This document shows positions 1 to 5,393 of a DNA stretch of 5,393 bases, in pieces; position 1 is the stretch's first letter; every line of letters begins with the position of its first letter. The notes under the pieces are model-generated. The model saw only the letters and a list, made by a program, of their open reading frames with translations, searched no databases and was not told the origin of the DNA. The position numbers were made by a program, and so were the translations under genes. The DNA is from an uncultured Clostridium sp. (GTDB lineage: Bacteria > Bacillota > Clostridia > Lachnospirales > Lachnospiraceae). The DNA is taken from assembly GCA_958349075.1 (NCBI GenBank), contig CATWBR010000323.1, positions 1 through 5,393 of the forward strand. The letters run 5' to 3'.

Positions 1-193
1 TTGCGGGCTTTGCATTGATTCCAATGCATCAAATCTCGTTCCCAAATATCCGGAACTGAGGACTATCCCGTTCAAAGACAACGCATTTCCCTATCCGCTC
101 ACACTGGTGGTAAGAAACAATTATCCCAAACCAACACTGATCAAAGAACTGGTGGACTTCCTCACCTATTCCCTGAACAGCGTCTTATATTAG
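1..193 (+). CDS. LysR-type transcriptional regulator, C-terminal fragment (5' end outside the window)
   Basis: The frame is open from base 2 and stops at TAG 191-193, giving 63 visible residues. The sequence reads like the end of a LysR substrate-binding domain: a segment with PELRTIPFKDNAFPYPLTLV (a proline-leucine stretch, then a beta strand), an R-N-N-Y-P-K-P turn, and a final amphipathic helix around ELVDFLTYSL. That order (strand, 'p.l..ipf.d', 'l.lv.r', then a C-terminal 'li.elvdfl' helix) is typical of LysR C-termini. The DNA-binding N-terminus lies upstream, so the assignment rests on this short tail. The next gene, a histidine kinase, starts 47 bases downstream on the same strand with no obvious terminator between, so the two may share a transcript. 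The inducer and target genes cannot be inferred. Confidence 0.6.
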   Translation, partial: CGLCIDSNASNLVPKYPELRTIPFKDNAFPYPLTLVVRNNYPKPTLIKELVDFLTYSLNSVLY

Positions 194-229
194 TCTCTGT
201 GAACAGAACTTAAATTTACTTTACAGGAC

Positions 230-238
230 GGAGGAGAG
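230..238 (+). promoter_or_regulatory. Ribosome binding site of the histidine kinase gene
   Basis: GGAGGAGAG lies just before the ATG at 241. It is a strong match to the anti-Shine-Dalgarno sequence and supports that ATG as the start rather than later in-frame ATG codons. Confidence 0.8.
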
Positions 239-240
239 TC

Positions 241-1644
241 ATGACTCACACACTTTATTACAAGTTTATCCTGGGATATCTGCTGTTCGGTTTTCTGGGC
301 TTTGTCACAATTGCGACGGTTTCGTCCGATATGACATACGATCATCTGATCGGCCAGAAGGCGGAGGCTCTTTATGACGAAGCGACCATGATTGCAGATA
401 ACTGCAGCAAGGTCTATGAAGGCAAACACCTGGATCTCGACGCCACCTACCCCCAGCTTGATGCGGTCGCCACTTATCTGAAGGCGCGGGTATGGATCCT
501 GGACCACAACGGTGTCATCACCGCCGACAGCAGCCGCAAAGCGACCGGAACCACGATAGACGGCTTCGATCCCACCGCACAGGGGAACCGTCTCTATTCC
601 ATCGGCCAATATTACGGGATGTTCGACAGCGACGTCCTGTCGGTCCTGGCGCCCGTTACGGGAAACATGAACACCTACGGGTATGTGGCAATCCATCTCC
701 CCATCAGCGTGGTGAAAGCGGAGCAGAACGGTTTTCTAAATATTGTATACATTACATCCGCAATCATCTTCTGCCTCTCGCTGATCATTTTGCTGGTATT
801 TACGAAAATCGTATACTTCCCTCTGAAAAAGATTACCTATGCCGCCAACCAGTACGCCGACGGCAACCTGTCGCACAATATCGAAGTTACCAGCCATGAC
901 GAGATAGGCTATCTGGCCGGCACGCTGAACTATATGTCTAATGAATTAAACGACATGGAGGCATACCAGAGAAAGTTCATTGCCAACGTCTCACATGATT
1001 TCCGCTCTCCCCTCACCTCCATCAAGGGATATCTGGAAGCCATTCTGGACGGCACCATTCCTCCGGAACTCTACAAAAAATATCTGGGCATCATCATCTC
1101 AGAGACGGAGCGCCTGAATAAGCTGACCCAGGGAATGCTCACCCTCAACTCACTGGACAGCAAGGGCTATCTAAACCGTACCAACTTTGACATCAACAGG
1201 ACCGTCAAAGACACGGCCGCCACCTTTGAGGGCACGTGCAACGCAAAAGGCATCACCTTTGACCTGACCTTCTCGGATTCCATCCAGATGGTCTACGCAG
1301 ACCTTGGCAAAATCCAGCAGGTCCTCTACAACCTGATCGACAACGCCATTAAATTCAGCCGCGAAGACTCCGTAATCTATATCCAGACCTCTGTGCGCTA
1401 CGAAAAAGTATTCGTATCTGTCAAGGATACCGGTATCGGTATCCCGAAAGACAATGTCAAAAAAATCTGGGAGCGCTTCTACAAAAGCGACGCCTCCCGG
1501 GGCAAAGACAAAAAAGGGACCGGGTTGGGCCTCGCCATCGTCAAGGAAATCATCCAGTCCCATGGTGAAAATATCGACGTAGTCAGCACCGAAGGCGTAG
1601 GCACCGAATTTATCTTCAGCCTTCCCAAGGCTACCGCCCTGTAG
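241..1644 (+). CDS. Membrane-bound sensor histidine kinase (HAMP-HisKA-HATPase_c)
   Basis: This 467-residue protein has the full layout of a class I sensor kinase, which autophosphorylates on His and passes the phosphate to a response regulator. A first membrane helix lies at about residues 8-28. An extracytoplasmic sensor region follows at about 29-163 and includes ARVWILDHNGVITADSS (82-98), a PAS-like strand-turn-strand pattern. A second membrane helix lies at about 165-192. A HAMP linker (about 188-240) ends in DEIGYLAGTLNYMSNEL. The H-box is SHDFRSPLTS with His252 (codon 994-996). The ATPase domain has the N-box NLIDNAIKFS (364-373), G1 box DTGIGIP (396-402), F-box WERFYKSD (410-417) and G2 box GTGLGLAI (426-433). 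All catalytic motifs are present, so it should be active. The signal it senses is unknown. No response regulator adjoins it here; the upstream gene is LysR-like and the downstream genes converge. Confidence 0.95.
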   Translation: MTHTLYYKFILGYLLFGFLGFVTIATVSSDMTYDHLIGQKAEALYDEATMIADNCSKVYEGKHLDLDATYPQLDAVATYLKARVWILDHNGVITADSSRKATGTTIDGFDPTAQGNRLYSIGQYYGMFDSDVLSVLAPVTGNMNTYGYVAIHLPISVVKAEQNGFLNIVYITSAIIFCLSLIILLVFTKIVYFPLKKITYAANQYADGNLSHNIEVTSHDEIGYLAGTLNYMSNELNDMEAYQRKFIANVSHDFRSPLTSIKGYLEAILDGTIPPELYKKYLGIIISETERLNKLTQGMLTLNSLDSKGYLNRTNFDINRTVKDTAATFEGTCNAKGITFDLTFSDSIQMVYADLGKIQQVLYNLIDNAIKFSREDSVIYIQTSVRYEKVFVSVKDTGIGIPKDNVKKIWERFYKSDASRGKDKKGTGLGLAIVKEIIQSHGENIDVVSTEGVGTEFIFSLPKATAL

Positions 1645-1709
1645 CTCCGTAAAGAACCCCGTCCGGTCAAAGCCGGTATGTCCCACTGAAAGAGAATGAA
1701 AACTTCACC

Positions 1710-1763
1710 ATAAAAGCGGCCGGAAATTATGCGTCAGTACCCATAATTTCCGGCCGCTTTTAT
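1710..1763. terminator. Bidirectional Rho-independent terminator between converging genes
   Basis: The arms 1710-1731 and 1742-1763 are perfectly complementary over 22 bp, with a 10-base loop (1732-1741). The stem has a GC-rich section (GCGGCCGG) and AT-rich outer ends: TAAAA on the left and TTTTA on the right. Each strand therefore reads as a hairpin followed by a short U-run. It lies 65 bases after the kinase stop and 12 bases before the stop codon of the last gene of the opposite operon, the expected place for a shared terminator. The remaining non-coding bases (1645-1709 and 1764-1775) show no other clear signal. Confidence 0.9.
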
Positions 1764-1775
1764 AATTTGCCGCCC

Positions 1776-2960
1776 CTATAAAGCCAGCTTATAAATGTTC
1801 ACCACATCCTCCGCCGAGATTGCAAATGCAAAACCGGTTTTGTGGCCTTCCAGCGGATAATCAATCCTGGCGGCCATCCTGCGGAGTGTGGCCTCCGACG
1901 TATCGCCGTCCACAAATTCCCGGATTGTCCGCGGCATGCCGATGGACTGGAACCATTCCGACAGGGCGTCGATTCCGGCCAGAGCGGTGCGCTCCGGGCA
2001 GTCAAAATCATACTCCAGGCCGAACAGCTCCACAGCCAGTTTGGCAAAAAGATTCACATTCCGTTTATACACATAACGCATCCACACCGGCGTAATAATC
2101 GCCAGACCCAGGCCGTGAGGGACATTCCACTCCGTGCTCATCTCGTGCTCCATCAGATGGCAGGCCCAGTCTCCCACCAAACCGATCCTGAGCAGTCCGC
2201 TGATGGCAAAAGGCGCTGTCGCGGCCAGTGCGCTGCGGGCCGCATAGTTGTCAGGTTCCCTTACGGCGATCGGCGCATTTTTAAGCACAGTCTTCATCCC
2301 CGCTATCAGGAACTGGTGGTTCATGTATACATCGGGCGTCGCGGTGCAGAAATTCTCTACCAGATGGGACATGATGTCCGAAGCGCCGGACGCCGTCTGC
2401 ATCGGCGGAACGCTGTAGGTCAGTTCCGGATTCAGGATACAGAAGGCCGGACGCACCAGCGGGTTGTCGTCAATGGAGAGCTTTAACTGTGTCTTCTCGT
2501 TTGTCACCACCGAGGCGCAACTGCACTCGCTTCCTGTCCCGGAGAAGGTGGAAATCACGCCCAGGGTCAGCACTTTTTTGGGTGTGACCACCATCCGGTA
2601 CATATCCCATACATCCCCGCCATATGGCACGCCGCAGGCAATCCCCTTGGCGCTGTCGATGACGGAACCGCCGCCTACGGCCAGAACACAGTCGCACTTC
2701 TCTTTACGGCACAGTTCAATGCCCTCATACACCTTAGAAAGTCTGGGGTTTGGAACAACGCCTCCCAGTTCCGCGTATTCCATACCCGCTTCCGTCAGAT
2801 ACCCTTTTACTTTTTCAATCAGCGGCTGCACAAACGGCTCCCCCGAATGGTGAATCAGAGCCTTTGTCCCGCCGAAGCTTTTAAGCAGTTCGCCGCACCT
2901 TTCCTCTGTGCCGCGGCCGAAAATCATGTCTGGAATATTCTTAAGTTCAAAATTGATCAT
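1776..2960 (-). CDS. Iron-containing alcohol dehydrogenase, YqhD/BDH type (copy 1, last gene of operon)
   Basis: The product is a 394-residue cytoplasmic group III alcohol dehydrogenase, which interconverts alcohols and aldehydes or ketones with NAD(P)(H). The N-terminal nucleotide-binding domain (about 1-180) carries GGVVPNPRL (66-74) and the pyrophosphate loop AVGGGSVIDS (94-103), followed by STFSGTGSEC (137-146). The helical C-terminal domain has the four expected metal ligands: Asp195 and His199 in SGASDIMSH, His268 in GDWACH, and His282 in VPHGLGLAI. Their spacing matches Asp194/His198/His267/His281 of E. coli YqhD with a shift of one. Length fits the family (about 385-400). The ATG at 2960 is chosen because of the AAAGGAGG site 8 bases upstream. 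The loop that is usually GGGS near residue 39 is SGEP here, which may favour NAD(H); that is inference. It lies 24 bases after a paralogous gene. The physiological substrate is unknown. Confidence 0.93.
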   Translation of the reverse strand: MINFELKNIPDMIFGRGTEERCGELLKSFGGTKALIHHSGEPFVQPLIEKVKGYLTEAGMEYAELGGVVPNPRLSKVYEGIELCRKEKCDCVLAVGGGSVIDSAKGIACGVPYGGDVWDMYRMVVTPKKVLTLGVISTFSGTGSECSCASVVTNEKTQLKLSIDDNPLVRPAFCILNPELTYSVPPMQTASGASDIMSHLVENFCTATPDVYMNHQFLIAGMKTVLKNAPIAVREPDNYAARSALAATAPFAISGLLRIGLVGDWACHLMEHEMSTEWNVPHGLGLAIITPVWMRYVYKRNVNLFAKLAVELFGLEYDFDCPERTALAGIDALSEWFQSIGMPRTIREFVDGDTSEATLRRMAARIDYPLEGHKTGFAFAISAEDVVNIYKLAL

Positions 2961-2968
2961 TGCAGTGT

Positions 2969-2976
2969 CCTCCTTT
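2969..2976 (-). promoter_or_regulatory. Ribosome binding site of alcohol dehydrogenase copy 1
   Basis: On the - strand this reads AAAGGAGG, 8 bases before the ATG at 2958-2960. It sits inside the 24-base gap to the preceding gene, so copy 1 has its own strong translation signal although it is probably co-transcribed. Confidence 0.85.
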
Positions 2977-2984
2977 CAGCCGGA

Positions 2985-4184
2985 CTAAACAGACTGCCTG
3001 AGGATAACGAAGAAGTCTTCCTCACGCATCGGGTGCAGATCTCCCGCCACATCAGTTCCATAATAAAAAATCCGTTTGCATACCTTATGCAGGATTTCAT
3101 CCGTCATCTGTTCTTCCTTCACTCCCAGTCCGCGCAGGTTCTTCGGAAGTCCCAGTTTATTGTGGAAGAAATCGGCCAGCGCCTCAATTCCCGCCAGCGC
3201 CGTCTGCTCCGGATCGTCCGCATTATAAGGGATGTTAAATACATTAACCGCAAATTTTAAGAACAGTTCCATGTGCTCTTTATAGATATATCTCATCCAG
3301 TGGGGCGTGATGATTGCCAGCCCGGCGCCGTGCGGAATATCCCACTCACCGCTCATCTCATGTTCCAGGGCATGACAGTTCCAGTCTCCGTGACGCCCGA
3401 ATTTCATATATCCGTTTATCGCATAACCGCTCAGCAGCATCAGAGCCCCCCTGGCCTCATAATTCCTGGGATCCTCAAGGCAGACAGGGCCGAACTTGAT
3501 CGCCGTCTTCAGTCCGCTGATACAGAAATAGTCGGAAAAATCATTGTCCGGATCCGCTGAAAAGAAGTTTTCACAAATATGTGACACGATATCCGCCGTT
3601 CCCGACGCAGTCTGGAACCGGGGCGCCGTAAAGGTGAGCGTGGGATCCAGGATGGCAAATTTCGGCCGGATCATAATGTTGTCATTGTTGTCCTCCACAC
3701 CGCGTTTTAACTGTTCATCTTCCTTGGTGATGACAGTTCCCGTGGTGCACTCACTTCCGGTGGCGGCAAATGTGGAAATCACGCCGACCGGCAGGCATGC
3801 TTTGTGGACTGCCTTCATCATAAAGAAGTCCCAGACGTCCCCGTCATACGGCACGCCGAGGGCGATAGCCTTGGAGCTGTCAATCACGGAACCTCCGCCT
3901 ACGGCCAGGACAAAATCCACTTTTTCCCTCCGGCACAGCTCTATTCCTTCATAAACCTTATCAAGCCTGGGATTCGGAACAACCCCGCCCAAATCCACAT
4001 ATTCCAGACCGGCCGCCTCCAGATACCCTTTTATCTTCCCGAGCAGCGGCTGGACAAAGGGCTCGCTCACATGGTGGATCAGCACGCGGGAACCGCCGTT
4101 TTCCTTGATCAGAGCGCCCACTTTGGCAATCTCACCTTTTCCGTAGATGAGGTCCGTATTACCACGCAATACCAGATTAATCAT
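2985..4184 (-). CDS. Iron-containing alcohol dehydrogenase, YqhD/BDH type (copy 2, middle gene of operon)
   Basis: The product is a 399-residue paralogue of the next gene in the operon. Aligned without gaps, 94 of the first 146 residues are identical. The NAD(P)-binding domain carries GGVVPNPRL (66-74) and AVGGGSVIDS (94-103), followed by STFAATGSEC (137-146). The four metal ligands are Asp198 and His202 in SGTADIVSH, His271 in GDWNCH, and His285 in IPHGAGLAI, with the 14-residue spacing between the last two seen in YqhD. A three-residue net insertion in the Asn/Asp-rich segment EDNNDNIMIRP (164-174) accounts for the ligand offset from copy 1. The C-terminus (GDLHPMREEDFFVILRQS) resembles the usual family ending more than copy 1 does. 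The cofactor loop is VSEP (39-42) instead of GGGS. The ATG at 4184 follows an AAAAGGAG site. The symporter gene ends 15 bases upstream, suggesting co-transcription. The substrate is unknown. Confidence 0.93.
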   Translation of the reverse strand: MINLVLRGNTDLIYGKGEIAKVGALIKENGGSRVLIHHVSEPFVQPLLGKIKGYLEAAGLEYVDLGGVVPNPRLDKVYEGIELCRREKVDFVLAVGGGSVIDSSKAIALGVPYDGDVWDFFMMKAVHKACLPVGVISTFAATGSECTTGTVITKEDEQLKRGVEDNNDNIMIRPKFAILDPTLTFTAPRFQTASGTADIVSHICENFFSADPDNDFSDYFCISGLKTAIKFGPVCLEDPRNYEARGALMLLSGYAINGYMKFGRHGDWNCHALEHEMSGEWDIPHGAGLAIITPHWMRYIYKEHMELFLKFAVNVFNIPYNADDPEQTALAGIEALADFFHNKLGLPKNLRGLGVKEEQMTDEILHKVCKRIFYYGTDVAGDLHPMREEDFFVILRQSV

Positions 4185-4192
4185 ATTCTTCT

Positions 4193-4200
4193 CTCCTTTT
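4193..4200 (-). promoter_or_regulatory. Ribosome binding site of alcohol dehydrogenase copy 2, touching the symporter stop codon
   Basis: On the - strand AAAAGGAG (4200 down to 4193) lies 8 bases before the ATG at 4184. Its first A is also the last base of the symporter TAA stop (4202-4200). Ribosomes ending the symporter would release right at this site, which fits translational coupling. Confidence 0.8.
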
Positions 4201-5393
4201 TAATCGATTAGCTGTTTCTGTGTCATCATGCTGACTGCGGCAAAGGCAATCAGAGACGGGATAAATACCGTAATGGTGGAATAAGGCAGCGCATAAATGC
4301 CCAGAAGTTCCAGCAGCTCAAAACCTACTCCGACCACAGAGCTGGCAACCGCGCCCGACGGTGTCCCCTTTTTCCAGAGGATGCCTCCAAGAAACGGTAT
4401 CAGACAGGCCGCACAGAGGAACATGTATGTATTGGAAAGCACGCTTACGATCGAACCAAAGCTCAGGGCGATCACAATACCAATCACAGTTACTAAAATA
4501 TTCAACCCCAGAGTCATCTTCGACAGCTTTTCAGGGGTGGCGTCACGGTTGATATATCCCTTGTAAATGTCATTTAAAAGCACGGCTGAGAAGGCAATCA
4601 GGGCGCTGTCGATTGTGGACATTACCGCCGCGACTACCGCCGTCACAATCAGTGCTGCCGCAACAGGAGGCAGGATATTCATTACCACGGAAAAGAATGC
4701 GTCATTGCCCGTGGCTCCAAACTTGACCGCCCCGTACATCCCCACAAACGTAGGGGCAATGCTCAGGGGAATGATCACGGCAGCCGCCAGCAGATGGGCA
4801 ATTTTAGAAGTTTGGGCGCTCTTTGCGGAGTTGACCCTCTGGAATGTGCACTGATCCGTAAAAATACTGAGTGCGACCGGGATAATGAGCAGCATCATCG
4901 TAGAGGCGTCATATCCACCGGTAAACCTTGTAAATGTCTCCGGTACCGCACCGGACGCAACGGCATCCCGGATTAGATCCATTGCCCCAATTGACATCAG
5001 CACGGCAACGCTGACAATCAATCCGGCGGCAATGACAAGCGTCTGGACAACCGATGTGGCAAACGCTCCCCATAGGCCCGAAATCTGTGAATAAAGCAGA
5101 ACGACGACGGCAATCACAATCACTCCCGCGGTTCCGTTCAGTCCCAGTGCGATGAACAGAGCCTTGCCCGCCATAAGCTGGGCCCCCAGGATACCCAGAT
5201 AGGAAAGAACGGTGGCCACATTGTAAACCTGGGCCGGAATTTCACTCTTGTAGCGTTTCCGGAGATAATCAGCCAGCGTCAGATATCCCCCGTGATACAT
5301 AAAATTACTGATACAAAAAGCCAGAATCACATAGGAAAGTGCACAGCCGAAACCATAGGCAGCCCCGCTGAACCCAACGGCAGCGCCCTCCCC
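4200..5393 (-). CDS. Sodium:solute symporter (SSS family), 5'-truncated by the window edge
   Basis: The frame is open from the right edge to TAA at 4202-4200, giving 397 visible residues. The hydrophobic pattern shows roughly ten to eleven membrane helices (LeuT fold). Near the visible start, FSGAAYGFGCALSYV leads into a helix, followed by TLADYLRKRYKS, the 'T..dyl..RY' signature of SSS proteins after their second helix. QRVNSAKSAQTSK (visible residues 185-197) matches the 'Q R..ak....ak' loop. MSTIDSALIAFSAVLLNDIY (258-277; its start at 4605-4622) is the family helix whose Ser/Thr residues form the Na2 sodium site. By comparison with PutP-type proteins about 50-60 N-terminal residues are missing, so the full protein would be about 450 residues, within the family range. 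It would import a small organic solute with Na+. The solute cannot be told from sequence; two alcohol dehydrogenases downstream suggest a compound metabolised through an alcohol or aldehyde. Confidence 0.93.
   Translation of the reverse strand, partial: GEGAAVGFSGAAYGFGCALSYVILAFCISNFMYHGGYLTLADYLRKRYKSEIPAQVYNVATVLSYLGILGAQLMAGKALFIALGLNGTAGVIVIAVVVLLYSQISGLWGAFATSVVQTLVIAAGLIVSVAVLMSIGAMDLIRDAVASGAVPETFTRFTGGYDASTMMLLIIPVALSIFTDQCTFQRVNSAKSAQTSKIAHLLAAAVIIPLSIAPTFVGMYGAVKFGATGNDAFFSVVMNILPPVAAALIVTAVVAAVMSTIDSALIAFSAVLLNDIYKGYINRDATPEKLSKMTLGLNILVTVIGIVIALSFGSIVSVLSNTYMFLCAACLIPFLGGILWKKGTPSGAVASSVVGVGFELLELLGIYALPYSTITVFIPSLIAFAAVSMMTQKQLID

Noticed and set aside
1425..1444. Inverted repeat GGATACC...GGTATCC
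   Set aside because: It lies inside the G1 box of the kinase (DTGIGIP), where repeated Gly-Ile codons create it. It has no U-run and no regulatory context.
1661..1676. Small CCGG...CCGG hairpin after the kinase stop
   Set aside because: The arms pair for only about four bases and no T-run follows. The 22-bp hairpin just downstream explains termination.
1171..1686. Long open frame of 171 codons on the - strand opposite the kinase 3' end
   Set aside because: It lies opposite a kinase with intact catalytic motifs, crosses into the intergenic region, has no recognisable domain, and would read from within the non-coding spacer. It is a shadow of codon bias on the coding strand.
1842..2486. Open frame of 214 codons on the + strand over dehydrogenase copy 1
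   Set aside because: The opposite strand encodes a full-length enzyme with all metal ligands. The + frame product is rich in Arg, His and Pro without a known fold, typical of an antisense shadow.
2847..3260. Open frame of 137 codons on the + strand spanning the gap between the dehydrogenases
   Set aside because: It runs across the end of one real gene and the start of the other, has no good ribosome binding site, and shows no domain.
2640..3910. Similar DNA stretches in the two dehydrogenase genes, for example around the GGGS codons
   Set aside because: They reflect the shared ancestry of the two genes and conserved motifs, not a separate repeat element.
5328..5330. GTG as the start of the symporter
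   Set aside because: The frame stays open to the window edge. The 21 residues before it fit SSS proteins (a glycine-rich segment leading into a membrane helix), and starting here would cut into that helix. The true start is outside the window.

Overview
The window looks like a chromosomal segment of a Gram-positive anaerobe of the Clostridia, probably a Lachnospiraceae-type organism. The reasons are strong AGGAGG-type ribosome binding sites about 8 bases before the starts, a Lachnospiraceae-style histidine kinase H-box (SHDFRSPLTS), tandem butanol-dehydrogenase/YqhD-type alcohol dehydrogenases, and balanced to slightly GC-rich base use. The taxonomic call is inference from style, not from a marker gene.

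Layout: two gene groups converge on one strong hairpin. On the + strand, positions 1-193 hold the 3' end of a probable LysR-type regulator. After 47 bases comes a complete membrane-bound sensor histidine kinase (241-1644). Positions 1645-1775 are non-coding and carry a perfect 22-bp inverted repeat, which fits a bidirectional Rho-independent terminator. On the - strand, read from right to left, lies an apparent operon: a 5'-truncated sodium:solute symporter (4200-5393), then two paralogous iron-containing alcohol dehydrogenases (2985-4184 and 1776-2960). The gaps are only 15 and 24 bases, with no terminator between the genes.

How they may work together: the symporter would import a small solute, and the two alcohol dehydrogenases would interconvert an alcohol and an aldehyde or ketone derived from it. 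The substrate cannot be read from the sequence. Both dehydrogenases keep all four metal ligands of the YqhD/BDH family. Both have replaced the usual GGGS cofactor loop near residue 39 with SGEP or VSEP. The kinase has no response regulator gene beside it in this window.

No RNA genes, mobile elements, CRISPR arrays or phage features were seen. Nothing here is clearly a new system. The most distinctive features are the paired dehydrogenases with a shared altered cofactor loop and the kinase without an adjacent partner.
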